64,000 bases of DNA from Sporosarcina pasteurii (GTDB lineage Bacteria; Bacillota; Bacilli; Bacillales_A; Planococcaceae): positions 992,001-1,056,000 of the forward strand of contig NZ_CP160452.1 of assembly GCF_041295575.1 (NCBI RefSeq). The letters run 5' to 3'. Under the pieces are notes generated by a model. The model did not search any database. It was not told the origin of the DNA and worked only from the letters and a program-made list of their open reading frames with translations. The stretch's first letter is position 1. Each line of letters begins with the position of its first letter. This document shows, one piece after another, positions 52,663-61,749 of the stretch. The translations under genes and the position numbers were made by a program.

Positions 52663-53690
52663 TGGGGAAGTTGTTCAACAATCGCACCGGTATCATGTTC
52701 ATTCTCCTGTTGGCGATTGCATTTCCACTCGTTTTTGCAGATAACCGCTATGTATTATACATCATGACAACTTGTTTTATTTTTATCATTGCCGTTTATG
52801 GAATGAATTTATTAGCCGGATTTACGGGTCAATTATCCCTCGCACATGCAGGTTTTTTTGCGATAGGTGCGTACAGTGTCGGGATTTTAACGACGAGGTA
52901 TGAACTAAATTTTTGGCTTGCACTGTTAGTTGCTATGGTCATTACATGTGTTGCAGGTCTTCTACTTGGGGTGATTGCCCTACGGACGCGAGAACATTTT
53001 TTTGCAATTTACACATTGATTGTTGGGTATCTCATTTATTTATTAATTGATAAATGGGATAGCTTAACAGGCGGGGTGCGCGGCTTAATCGGGATTCCTG
53101 TTCCAGATGCAATTGGCCCAATCGAATTTACTTCGGCGACTTCGATGTATTATTTAGTACTATTTTTTCTTGTCATCTCGATTTTCATTGGTGTGCGGAT
53201 TGTTCATTCACTCACCGGAAGAACCTATATTGCAATTCGCAACAGTGAAGAGTTGGCACAAACACTTGGCATTAACACAAGGACAAATAAACTTGTCTCA
53301 TTTGTTGTCTCCATAGCTTATGCAGGACTTGCTGGCGGATTGTATGCTTCACTGACGCGATTTATAGGCCCGGAAATTGCAGGTTTGGAAATGGTGTTTA
53401 ACTTTCTGATTTACCTCATCGTTGGTGGTCTTGGAACATTAACTGGACCGATTGTCGGGACGATGATCTTTGTTTGGTTGACGCAATTTCTACAAAGCTT
53501 CCAAGAGTATCGCATGTTAATCTTCGGTCCGATATTGGTCATGATTGTCATCTTTTATCCGGCGGGACTCGCTGGCGCTTATTTTTCGTTGAAAATTAAA
53601 TTTGACGAAGCGAGAAAAAAAAGAGCCACTAAGCAAGAGCAGAAGAATTCTTTAGAATCGTCCAAAATTCAAAGCCGGGAGGTATCTTAA
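52662..53690 (+). CDS. livM: Liv-type ABC permease LivM
   Basis: A 342-residue permease with about nine helices; GFTGQLSLAHAGFFAIGAY near 52-70 and GGLGTLTGPIVGT near 245 identify LivM. A short Lys-rich C-terminal tail extends beyond the last helix. Coupled to its neighbours on both sides by TAATG overlaps. Confidence 0.9.
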   Translation: MGKLFNNRTGIMFILLLAIAFPLVFADNRYVLYIMTTCFIFIIAVYGMNLLAGFTGQLSLAHAGFFAIGAYSVGILTTRYELNFWLALLVAMVITCVAGLLLGVIALRTREHFFAIYTLIVGYLIYLLIDKWDSLTGGVRGLIGIPVPDAIGPIEFTSATSMYYLVLFFLVISIFIGVRIVHSLTGRTYIAIRNSEELAQTLGINTRTNKLVSFVVSIAYAGLAGGLYASLTRFIGPEIAGLEMVFNFLIYLIVGGLGTLTGPIVGTMIFVWLTQFLQSFQEYRMLIFGPILVMIVIFYPAGLAGAYFSLKIKFDEARKKRATKQEQKNSLESSKIQSREVS

Positions 53691-54457
53691 TGGCATTTAT
53701 CGAACTAAAAGGCTTGACGAAACAATTTGGGGGATTAACAGCGGTCAATGAAGTTGATTTTGAAATTGAAAAAGGAAAAATCACTGCAATTATTGGCCCT
53801 AATGGTGCCGGTAAATCAACATTTTTCAATTTAATTAGCGGCTTTTATCCGCCGAGTGCTGGATCAATTCTGTTTGAAGGAAAAGATATCACAAGATTGC
53901 CCGCCCATCTTTGCGCAAGACTTGGAATTGCACGTACATTCCAGACAACACATTTATTCGAGCGTGCAACAGTCCTGGATAATGTTATTGTCGGTCATCG
54001 GTTGCGGACCCAGTCAAAACTTTATGATGCCATTTTCCGGACGAAAAGAGAACGGCGTGAGGCACGAGCAGCTTATGATAAAGCGATGGAAACATTGGCG
54101 TTTGTTGGACTTGAGGAGATCGCGGAACGCCCAGTCGCAGGCATCTCGCAAGAAGCTAAAAAACGCGTCGCCATTGCACTTGCTCTGGCGACAGATCCGT
54201 TAGTTTTATTTTTAGATGAACCCGCTGCGGGCATTAACCCAGAAGAAACCGATGATTTAGCAATGTTAATTAAAAAAATCGCTGAAAGTGGCATTACTGT
54301 TTGCACGATTGAACATAAAATGCAAATGATTATGGGACTTGCAGATAGCATTATGGTACTGAATCATGGTTCGAAAATTGCAGAAGGCTCGCCTGAGGAA
54401 ATACAAAACAATCCGGTTGTCATTGAAGCGTATTTAGGAGGCGGAGTCAGTGCTTAA
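53690..54457 (+). CDS. livG: Liv-type ABC ATP-binding protein LivG
   Basis: A 255-residue ATPase with Walker A GPNGAGKST near 37-45, ARTFQTTHLF (LivG Q-loop), Walker B LFLDEPAAGINPEE and a C-terminal helix. The signature position reads GISQEAKKR instead of LSxGxQRR, a divergence at the ABC signature worth noting. Overlaps livF by eight bases. Confidence 0.9.
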   Translation: MAFIELKGLTKQFGGLTAVNEVDFEIEKGKITAIIGPNGAGKSTFFNLISGFYPPSAGSILFEGKDITRLPAHLCARLGIARTFQTTHLFERATVLDNVIVGHRLRTQSKLYDAIFRTKRERREARAAYDKAMETLAFVGLEEIAERPVAGISQEAKKRVAIALALATDPLVLFLDEPAAGINPEETDDLAMLIKKIAESGITVCTIEHKMQMIMGLADSIMVLNHGSKIAEGSPEEIQNNPVVIEAYLGGGVSA

Positions 54458-55157
54458 ATTAACGGATGTGACTGTAAAATTTGGACCGTTCGAAGCGCTC
54501 AATCGGATTAACCTCCATGTGACAGAAGGAGAGTTAGTCGTTTTACTCGGTGCGAACGGGGCAGGGAAAAGTACCATCTTTAATACGATTAGCGGCTTAA
54601 ATAAACCGAGTTCAGGAGAGATTCATTTTATTGGTCAAAGCGTTCGCGGATTTTCACCGGATAAAATGGTGAAAGCAGGAGTTGTCCAATGTGCTGAAGG
54701 GAAAAAGCTTTTTGCAGATATGTCTGTACAGGAAAACCTGATGATGGGTGGATTTGTACATCGTAGTAAGAAGGCGCAACTGAAGCAATCTTTAGCGGAA
54801 GCTTATGAACTATTTCCAATTCTATATGATAAAAAAGAGGATCCTGCTGGTTCATTAAGCGGCGGACAACAGCAAATGCTCGCAATCGGGCGAGCGTTAA
54901 TGGCGAAACCGAAACTCATCATGATGGATGAGCCTTCCATTGGACTTGCGCCACTGATCGTTGAACAGATGTTTTCGATTATCCAAGAAATTAATAAAAG
55001 TGGGACAACCGTTTTGCTTGCGGAACAAAATGCGAATGCAGCACTGAAAATTGCGGACAGAGGCTATGTCATTGAGAATGGCACAATCGTTCTGCAAGGT
55101 GAGAGCCGAGCATTGTTTAATAATGATGCAATCCGAAAGGCGTATATTGGCGCTTAG
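54450..55157 (+). CDS. livF: Liv-type ABC ATP-binding protein LivF
   Basis: A 235-residue ATPase with Walker A GANGAGKST near 35, CAEGKKLFADMSVQENL (LivF-type Q-loop), signature LSGGQQQML near 135, Walker B LIMMDEPSIGLAP and LAEQNANAAL switch. All canonical, so the pair LivG/LivF has one normal and one degenerate signature. GTG 54450 follows GGAGGCGGAG. Confidence 0.92.
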   Translation: MLKLTDVTVKFGPFEALNRINLHVTEGELVVLLGANGAGKSTIFNTISGLNKPSSGEIHFIGQSVRGFSPDKMVKAGVVQCAEGKKLFADMSVQENLMMGGFVHRSKKAQLKQSLAEAYELFPILYDKKEDPAGSLSGGQQQMLAIGRALMAKPKLIMMDEPSIGLAPLIVEQMFSIIQEINKSGTTVLLAEQNANAALKIADRGYVIENGTIVLQGESRALFNNDAIRKAYIGA

Positions 55158-55219
55158 CTAAAGGCGGGAACTTGCTCTAAACTACCGGTTATTAAAAGTT
55201 TGTAAAGGGGGAAAAATAG

Positions 55220-56410
55220 ATGAAGAGGCTTAAGGGTTGGCTTTTGATTAGTGTGCTACTTCTTTTAACGTTTGCATTAACGGCGTGTAATGAGGATTCA
55301 ACTAATGCGGAAAGCGGAGTTTCTGGAGGTTCTAAAGAGTTAATTATCGGTTATTCCGGTCCGTTAAGTGGTCCAGCAGCTTATTACGGAGAGGACACGT
55401 TAAATGGGCTTAAAATGGCAGCGGAAGATATAAATGCGGAAGGCGGTTTTGAAGTCGATGGGCAAACGTACAAAATTAAGCTAGAAACACTTGATGATAT
55501 GTACTCGCCGAATGAAACAGCCGCAAACGCGAAACGATTAGTTCAGGAGAACGATGCAAAAATTATTTATAGCCCGCATAGTGGCGGAATTTATGCCATG
55601 CAAGTTTTTAACGAGTTAGAGGATTTTATCATCATGGGGTATACAAGTGAGCCGGGCGTAACGGAACAAGGAAATACGCTTAACGTTCGCATTCCGCCGC
55701 GTTACGATAATTATATTGAACCTTTTACAAAGTATGAAATAGAAAGATTCGGCAAGAGAATTGCATTTCTTCCTACAGCTACCCAGTACGGGAAAGATTG
55801 GGCAGACGCGCTTCGACCGGTTTGGGAAGAACACGGGGGAGAAATTGTATTTGATGAATCGATTGATTTTAGTAAAGACACGGATTTTCAAACGATTTTA
55901 TCGAATGCATTAAGCAAAGATCCAGATGTCCTCTTTATTGGAGGCGCGTCTGAACCAACGGCACTCGTCTTAAAACAAGCACGCGACCTCGGATTTGAAG
56001 GCGGATTCATCGTGATGGACCAGGCAAAAGTAGACCAAATGGCAGCAGTTCTAGACGGGAATTATGATTTGATGGAAGGTGTAGTCGCTGTCACCCCGCT
56101 TGTGGATTCGGATTTTCCAGGAACGGCTGAATTTGTAGAAAAATATCATGAACAACACGGAAAAAATCCAGGGTCTGAAGCCGGTTTCCATTATTTGTCT
56201 CTTTATATTTTGACAGAGGCAATGAAAGCTGCTGGAACTGTTGATGATACGAAAAAAATTATGGCTGCATTGGATGAAGGTGCGAAAAACCTTCCCGAAG
56301 CAAAACAAGTGTACGTGATTAAAGGTGTCGATGAAAATGGTGGATTTGAGCAGCGACTGCGAATGGCTTATATTGAAGATGGGGAGTTACATCAATTTAG
56401 TACCCAATGA
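55220..56410 (+). CDS. Liv-type substrate-binding lipoprotein
   Basis: A 396-residue periplasmic-binding-protein-like I lipoprotein (lipobox LTAC, Cys23) with the opening IIGYSGPLSGPAAYYGEDTL, typical of LivK/HAAT proteins. It ends operon 2 and completes the importer. Ligand unknown; by context an acid that the ligase at 43288 activates. AAAGGGGG precedes ATG. A weak ACTACCGGTTATT in the gap before it only partly resembles the TetR operator. Confidence 0.9.
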   Translation: MKRLKGWLLISVLLLLTFALTACNEDSTNAESGVSGGSKELIIGYSGPLSGPAAYYGEDTLNGLKMAAEDINAEGGFEVDGQTYKIKLETLDDMYSPNETAANAKRLVQENDAKIIYSPHSGGIYAMQVFNELEDFIIMGYTSEPGVTEQGNTLNVRIPPRYDNYIEPFTKYEIERFGKRIAFLPTATQYGKDWADALRPVWEEHGGEIVFDESIDFSKDTDFQTILSNALSKDPDVLFIGGASEPTALVLKQARDLGFEGGFIVMDQAKVDQMAAVLDGNYDLMEGVVAVTPLVDSDFPGTAEFVEKYHEQHGKNPGSEAGFHYLSLYILTEAMKAAGTVDDTKKIMAALDEGAKNLPEAKQVYVIKGVDENGGFEQRLRMAYIEDGELHQFSTQ

Positions 56411-56422
56411 ATAATGATTGTG

Positions 56423-56448
56423 AAAAGGAGCCTCCTAGGTTCCTTTTT
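56423..56448 (+). terminator. Terminator of acyl-CoA operon 2
   Basis: AAAAGGAGCCT and AGGTTCCTTTTT pair around a three-base loop, 13 bases after the stop. Confidence 0.85.
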
Positions 56449-56599
56449 CAACGAGATTAATTTTTTTAATAGAATGATTTTCTATGCTAGATACTTAGGG
56501 TAATTGATTCTATACGCGCCCTTTCAGTAGGTTTAACCATATAAAAAATGATATAGTTGAAAGAAGATATTTTTACATGCAAAAGTAGGGGAGAATATG

Positions 56600-57247
56600 A
56601 TGGACAAAAAAGAAAAACAGTTAGTCGACTATTATTACGGAAAATTTTCGGAGAGAAGTTTTGATGAAAAAGATTTGTACGGTTTTTTGATGGTGGTTCG
56701 CGAGCACAGCCGCGATCAACAAGTGATTCGAGATCTGACAGATTTCATTGTACATAGAGAGAATAGTACGGGCTATGCGAAAGCGTATTTAGATGAATGT
56801 AAGGAAATCATTAATAATCTTGGGAAAACAAAAGTGCGTAGAAAAATTGAGCATCTGTTTTCATTTAAAGATATACGAAATGGATTTAATAGGTTGTTTC
56901 AAGAGTTAGGGCTTGAAAGATTACCGGTGGAAATTATGAATGACTTTTTAATTTGTATCATTTCACTTTTACAAGGGATCAAAATACTTTCTGGCAATAA
57001 AAAGGTAGGTCATCTCAGTTTTGCAGCGTCTAGTAAAGAGTTATTTTTGATGGGCAATATGACCATTAAAAACCAAGGACGAACGATGCCGATTACATTT
57101 CCGGTATTGTCGGTGAAAAATATATATGAAGAAATCAATCCGCAAGACAGCCAAGATACGCCATACCTCTTTGATCATGAAATGATGGAAGTGATTAACG
57201 TCAATCGACAATTAGCAATTACATTTCCAGAAATGGCAACGAAATAG
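56600..57247 (+). CDS. Unknown soluble protein
   Basis: About 215 residues, no signal peptide and no clear membrane helix; one hydrophobic stretch near 115-130 (MNDFLICIISLLQGIKIL) is probably buried. Mostly helical at the start, beta-rich at the end. I do not recognise a family. Transcribed alone: promoter region upstream, strong terminator downstream. GGGGAG precedes two adjacent ATG codons (56597, 56600). Confidence 0.6.
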   Translation: MDKKEKQLVDYYYGKFSERSFDEKDLYGFLMVVREHSRDQQVIRDLTDFIVHRENSTGYAKAYLDECKEIINNLGKTKVRRKIEHLFSFKDIRNGFNRLFQELGLERLPVEIMNDFLICIISLLQGIKILSGNKKVGHLSFAASSKELFLMGNMTIKNQGRTMPITFPVLSVKNIYEEINPQDSQDTPYLFDHEMMEVINVNRQLAITFPEMATK

Positions 57248-57256
57248 AATAATAAG

Positions 57257-57299
57257 AAAGTGTCAGGAGCTCTTGCATTTGGGCACCTGACACTTTTTA
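57257..57299 (+). terminator. Strong terminator
   Basis: AAAGTGTCAGG and CCTGACACTTT form a perfect 11-bp stem followed by TTTAAA. Confidence 0.92.
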
Positions 57300-57367
57300 A
57301 AAGTCTGCTAATTACCGACTGATAATCATGATTTTTTCTTTACTTAATCCAGTCGCTTCCTCTGACC

Positions 57368-57411
57368 AATCTCGGGTTTTCCAAAATAGGAAATCCCGGG
57401 TTTTCATTTTT
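57368..57411 (+). terminator. Hairpin in the leader of the sensor kinase gene
   Basis: CTCGGGTTTTCC and GGAAATCCCGGG pair with two mismatches around AAAATA, followed by TTTTCATTTTT. It ends 29 bases before the kinase start, so it may be a second terminator for the gene upstream or an attenuator. Confidence 0.5.
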
Positions 57412-57439
57412 ACTTGATTGAATAGGAGCTTATACAAAC

Positions 57440-59029
57440 ATGTCTAAAAATAAAAATGTCAGCCTTCAAACGAAGTTAACCGTTTTAGTTTGTACGGTTG
57501 TTCTCATTGCGATTGCGGTGACGGCTTATTTAATTGGCAATAAAGCCATTGCAAATTCAAAAGAGTTCCATGCGAATAAAGTGATGGATCTTGCGAAGAC
57601 AATTAGTCACACACAGCTGATTCAAGATGGATTAATTGGAAAGGAATCCCCAGATAAGATTCAAACATTCACGAAAAGTGTACAAGAAGAAACAGGTGTT
57701 GAGTATATCGTCGTGTTGAACAAAGAACACATCCGCTTGTCACATCCAGTGGGAGAGCGGATTGGGGAGTACTTCGTTGGTGGCGATGAAGATCGTGCCT
57801 ATGAGGGTGAGAGTTACACATCCACCGCGCACGGGACGCTCGGCGAGTCATTGCGTGCATTTGTGCCCATTTATCATGAACATGAGTTAGTCGGCGTTGT
57901 GTCAGTGGGTGTTTTATCCGAAAATATTCAGGCGGCTGTTTTTGAAAGCTTAAAAACAATTTACATAGCAATTGGTGTTGGATTACTCGTCGGGATCATC
58001 GGAGCTTTTTTATTGGCGAGACAAGTGAAGAAAACTTTATATGGTCTGGAACCCAAAGACATTGCAAAACGATTAGGTGAGCGGGATGCGATGCTTGAAT
58101 CCGTTAAAGAAGGCATTCTTGCGATGAATGACGAAGGAGAAATTATTGTCGCCAATCAAGCGGCAAACCAGATCTTTCAAAAAGCTGGCATTACTGAAAG
58201 CTTAATCGGTCAACAAGCAGACGCATTTCCGCAAATGTCAGCGTTAAAAGAAGTCCTTCAAACTGGAAATACTTCCCTGGATGAACAACAAAATTTAAAC
58301 GGCATCGAAATCGTCGTCAATCGCGTACCTGTCGTATTAAACGGTAAAATTGTGGGCGCACTCGCCACTTTCCGGGATAAAACGGAACTCACTTCTTTAG
58401 TGGAGCAGCTATCGAGTGCGAAAAGCTTCGCGGAAATCCTTCGCGTGCAAACCCATGAATTTATGAATAAACTGCACGTCATTTCAGCAATGGTTCATAC
58501 AAAATCGTATGAGGAATTACAAGCGTATACGACCTATATTTCCAGTGCCTATCAACAGGAAGTAGGGGCAGTGTCTAGGTTAGTTAAAGACCCAGTTCTG
58601 TCAGGCTTTTTGGTTAATAAATTAAGTGAAGCACGGAAGTTTGATATTGAAATCGACTTAACGGGAGAGCGTCCGCTTCCGGCACTAAAAAATATCGTAC
58701 ATATGGATAAAATCATCACGATTGTCGGAAACCTTTTTGATAATGCGAGTGAAGCCGTACGGGACCAGACATTTGCGCATATAGAAATGACCGTTCATTA
58801 TGAAAATAACTTTTTCTACTTTGATATTCGCGACAACGGCCCTGGTTTAAATGAAAATGAAGCATCCCAAATAGGTATTTCAACAAAAGGAGAAAATCGC
58901 GGGTACGGACTTTATTTAATCAATAAAGCATTAAACGAATTAGGTGGTACAATAAAAGTAACGACTTCAAAAGACACAGGAACAGAATTTAACGTGAAAA
59001 TTCCGTACGAGGGGGACATACATGATTAA
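57440..59029 (+). CDS. CitA/DcuS-family sensor histidine kinase
   Basis: A 529-residue sensor. Two membrane helices near 12-32 and 172-195 enclose an outside sCache/PASp ligand domain with KEHIRLSHP in its binding region; then a cytoplasmic PAS near 210-320, the phosphorylated His in THEFMNKLHVI near 340, and a GHKL ATPase domain with NLFDNASEAV and GYGLYLINKA. The architecture senses C4-dicarboxylates or citrate. It overlaps its response regulator by eight bases and lies before a dicarboxylate symporter. Confidence 0.92.
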   Translation: MSKNKNVSLQTKLTVLVCTVVLIAIAVTAYLIGNKAIANSKEFHANKVMDLAKTISHTQLIQDGLIGKESPDKIQTFTKSVQEETGVEYIVVLNKEHIRLSHPVGERIGEYFVGGDEDRAYEGESYTSTAHGTLGESLRAFVPIYHEHELVGVVSVGVLSENIQAAVFESLKTIYIAIGVGLLVGIIGAFLLARQVKKTLYGLEPKDIAKRLGERDAMLESVKEGILAMNDEGEIIVANQAANQIFQKAGITESLIGQQADAFPQMSALKEVLQTGNTSLDEQQNLNGIEIVVNRVPVVLNGKIVGALATFRDKTELTSLVEQLSSAKSFAEILRVQTHEFMNKLHVISAMVHTKSYEELQAYTTYISSAYQQEVGAVSRLVKDPVLSGFLVNKLSEARKFDIEIDLTGERPLPALKNIVHMDKIITIVGNLFDNASEAVRDQTFAHIEMTVHYENNFFYFDIRDNGPGLNENEASQIGISTKGENRGYGLYLINKALNELGGTIKVTTSKDTGTEFNVKIPYEGDIHD

Positions 59030-59738
59030 CGTATTAATAATTGAAGATGATCCCATGGTTGCGAAGTTTAACGCCATTTATTTGGAAAGCATTCCAGGCT
59101 TTTCATTGGCGGGAATTGCTGAAAATGCTGAAGAAGGCTGGGCATTTTGCCAATCTGTGAAAGTTGACCTGATTTTATTAGATGTCTATATGGGCGATAA
59201 AACGGGTCTTGAACTGTTGCAAGACCTACGGCGAGAAGACATATCCGTGGATGTTATGATTATCACGGCCGCAAATGATAAGCAATCTGTTCAAACAGCC
59301 CTGCATTACGGAGCGGTCGATTATTTAATCAAACCATTCAGTTTTGAACGATTTCAAGAGGCGCTCACGAATTACGCACAACAGCGAAGTAAGATGAAAG
59401 ACATTGCAAATGTAAGTCAGGAAGAAGTCGATTCATTTTTTCTGAAATCAGGTAAAGAACCATTCGCACGTCCATTGGAATTGCCTAAAGGATTGACGAC
59501 TAGAACATTGTCGGTGATCGTCAACCAGATTTTAAAGCGAGAACCAACCTCATTTTCAGCTGCTGATTTAGCGATGGAGACAGGCATATCGCGCGTTTCT
59601 GTGAGGAAGTACATAAACCATTTAGCAGAAATGAACCTCTTACAAGTTGAAGTGATTTATCAAGAAACAGGCCGGCCGTTACATCGATTTTACTTACAAC
59701 CTGGTAAAGTCTCGATTTTAAAGTCCTTGTTAAATTAA
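59022..59738 (+). CDS. CitB/DctR-family response regulator
   Basis: A 238-residue regulator: receiver domain 1-120 with IIEDDP, phosphoacceptor Asp54 in LLLDVYMG, Thr84 in MIITAAN and Lys104 in YLIKPF; then a C-terminal helix-turn-helix with FSAADLAMETGISRVSVRKY. This is the B. subtilis CitT/DctR/MalR layout. Phosphorylated by the kinase upstream, it should activate the symporter gene at 59877. Confidence 0.92.
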   Translation: MINVLIIEDDPMVAKFNAIYLESIPGFSLAGIAENAEEGWAFCQSVKVDLILLDVYMGDKTGLELLQDLRREDISVDVMIITAANDKQSVQTALHYGAVDYLIKPFSFERFQEALTNYAQQRSKMKDIANVSQEEVDSFFLKSGKEPFARPLELPKGLTTRTLSVIVNQILKREPTSFSAADLAMETGISRVSVRKYINHLAEMNLLQVEVIYQETGRPLHRFYLQPGKVSILKSLLN

Positions 59739-59741
59739 AAA

Positions 59742-59778
59742 CAAGACGCAATTTCATCATTGCGTCTTGCTTTTTTTA
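59742..59778 (+). terminator. Terminator after the two-component system
   Basis: CAAGACGCAAT and ATTGCGTCTTG form a perfect 11-bp stem around a six-base loop, followed by CTTTTTTT. Confidence 0.93.
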
Positions 59779-59847
59779 TTTACAAAAGGTTTTACTTACT
59801 TACACAATCTATGCTTTCACCACATATGTCATTATTGTTAATATCTA

Positions 59848-59862
59848 AGCAAACGCTTACAT
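59848..59862 (-). promoter_or_regulatory. cre site (CcpA) before the symporter gene
   Basis: Read on the minus strand ATGTAAGCGTTTGCT fits WTGNAANCGNWNNCW at every position. It sits immediately upstream of the ribosome site of the symporter gene, where CcpA would act as a roadblock. Confidence 0.8.
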
Positions 59863-59876
59863 AAGGGGGTTATATT

Positions 59877-61541
59877 TTGAAGACAATGGTTTCAACTGTC
59901 TGGCAAGGGCTTTGGCACTCGCATAACCAGACTAAAAAATTACTTAACTTTTTTTCATATACAAAAGAAGTAGATAAAGTAAAAAAGAATGATGACAAGT
60001 TAAAAGGGACGGAGAAGAATGAACCGCCACAAGAACCGGATAATCCATACAATAAGAAATCTTATTCGACTGCACAAATAGTAGGACTGCTCCTTGGACC
60101 GCTCTTATTTTTATTAACGTTTATGTTCTTCTCACCAGAAGGTTTATCAACAGAAGCAAAAGCAGTGCTTGCGGTGACGTTATGGGTTGCAACGTGGTGG
60201 ATTACGGAAGCGATTCCGATTCCAGTTACCTCGCTACTGCCAATCTTCTTGTTACCAGCTACGGGGGCACTTGAGAGTGGAACAGTTACGGCAGCTTACG
60301 GGAACGATATTATCTACCTATTCCTAGGCGGTTTCTTTATCGCAACGGCAATGGAAAAATGGAATTTACATAAGCGTATGGCGTTGGCGATCATTTCCTT
60401 CATTGGAACGAGTACACAGCGCATTTTACTTGGCTTCATGACGGCGACCGCTTTTTTATCGATGTGGGTATCCAATACGGCAGCCGTTATGATGATGATT
60501 CCGATGGGCCTTGCGATTACTGCGCAAGTTGCCGAAGCGCTAAAAGGAAGACCTGAAGAGAAAGAGATTCCGAAGTTCGAGAAAGCATTGATTTTCGGAA
60601 TCGGGTACGCAGGAACAATTGGGGGACTCGGAACACTGATCGGGACACCGCCCAATATTATTCTTGCCGCACAAGTAAAAGAACTTTTCGATGTGGAAAT
60701 TTCTTTCGCAAACTGGATGTTAATTGCAATACCGATTGTTCTTTTACTAATTATCACAACTTGGATTTATTTAGGCAGATTTGTTTTTAGAATGAACATT
60801 AAAGGACTTCCTGGCGGACAAGAAGTCATTCAGGAAGAACGTAAAGCGCTCGGAAAAGTCATCCACGAGGAAAAAGTCGTCGCTGGCGTATTCATCTTTG
60901 CGGCTTTTATGTGGATTACAAGAGAGTTTATCTGGCTTGACCTTTTACCTGATTTAAAAGATGGGCAAATCGCCATTCTCGCAACAGCACTCTTATTCGC
61001 GATTCCGACATCTAAGAAACATGGCAGTCGCATTCTCGAGTGGAAAGACTCGAAAGAAATTCCATGGGGCATTCTGTTACTGTTCGGCGGTGGACTAGCA
61101 ATCGCAGCAGGGTTCCGTCAAACGGGGTTATCCGAATGGATTGGTGGACAATTAACATTATTAGACGGCTTTAATATGCTGTTAATTATTACACTTTCGA
61201 CGTTACTCGTTCTTGGATTAACCGAAATTACATCAAATACAGCAACCGCAACGATGATTTTACCAGTGCTAGCGGCACTTGCCCTAGCTTTAAACATTCA
61301 TCCATTTGCGTTAATGATTCCTGCCGCAATGGCCGCAAACTGTGCATTCATGTTACCGGTCGGCACACCACCAAATGCGATTATCTTTGGTACTGGGAAA
61401 ATAAGAATTGTGGAAATGGTACGGGTTGGGTTCCTTGTGAATTTCTTTGCTTTATGCTTAATTATATTGGTCATTGCGTATTTAATGCCAGTTGTTTGGG
61501 GAATTGACTTAAATAGTGTACCTGCTCATTTTATTAAATAA
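59877..61541 (+). CDS. DASS (SLC13) sodium:dicarboxylate symporter
   Basis: A 554-residue transporter: an unusual polar N-terminal extension of about 65 residues, then about 11 helices. The two SNT motifs that bind sodium and substrate carboxylates are present, VSNTAAVMMM near 198 and TSNTATATMI near 461, together with GTPPNIILA and GTPPNAIIF. Closest in pattern to SdcS/YflS-type carriers of malate, fumarate and succinate. TTG 59877 follows AAGGGGG at 7 bases. Controlled by the upstream two-component system and cre site, by inference. Confidence 0.92.
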   Translation: MKTMVSTVWQGLWHSHNQTKKLLNFFSYTKEVDKVKKNDDKLKGTEKNEPPQEPDNPYNKKSYSTAQIVGLLLGPLLFLLTFMFFSPEGLSTEAKAVLAVTLWVATWWITEAIPIPVTSLLPIFLLPATGALESGTVTAAYGNDIIYLFLGGFFIATAMEKWNLHKRMALAIISFIGTSTQRILLGFMTATAFLSMWVSNTAAVMMMIPMGLAITAQVAEALKGRPEEKEIPKFEKALIFGIGYAGTIGGLGTLIGTPPNIILAAQVKELFDVEISFANWMLIAIPIVLLLIITTWIYLGRFVFRMNIKGLPGGQEVIQEERKALGKVIHEEKVVAGVFIFAAFMWITREFIWLDLLPDLKDGQIAILATALLFAIPTSKKHGSRILEWKDSKEIPWGILLLFGGGLAIAAGFRQTGLSEWIGGQLTLLDGFNMLLIITLSTLLVLGLTEITSNTATATMILPVLAALALALNIHPFALMIPAAMAANCAFMLPVGTPPNAIIFGTGKIRIVEMVRVGFLVNFFALCLIILVIAYLMPVVWGIDLNSVPAHFIK

Positions 61542-61548
61542 AATGACT

Positions 61549-61591
61549 GTGCCCATCACCTGAATTGATTAGGGTGATGGGCATTTTTTTA
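61549..61591 (+). terminator. Terminator of the symporter gene
   Basis: TGCCCATCACC and GGTGATGGGCA form a perfect 11-bp stem followed by seven T. Confidence 0.94.
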
Positions 61592-61749
61592 GTCAAACTG
61601 ATGAGGAGTAGAAGCATGTTTCCACGTAGGAATATATTACCGTTGAAACAGGGAGACTTGTCCTGTAAAATACTAAATCCAAGCTGCATTGTTCGTAATA
61701 CGATTAAGTTTTAACCTTTATGCTGTAAAAGGGAGTTTTAAATTGAAAC

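Noticed and set aside
55178-55200. Fourth TetR operator before the binding-protein gene (ACTACCGGTTATT)
   Set aside because: One base is missing in the left half and the right half ends TT instead of GT; spacing is wrong for the palindrome.
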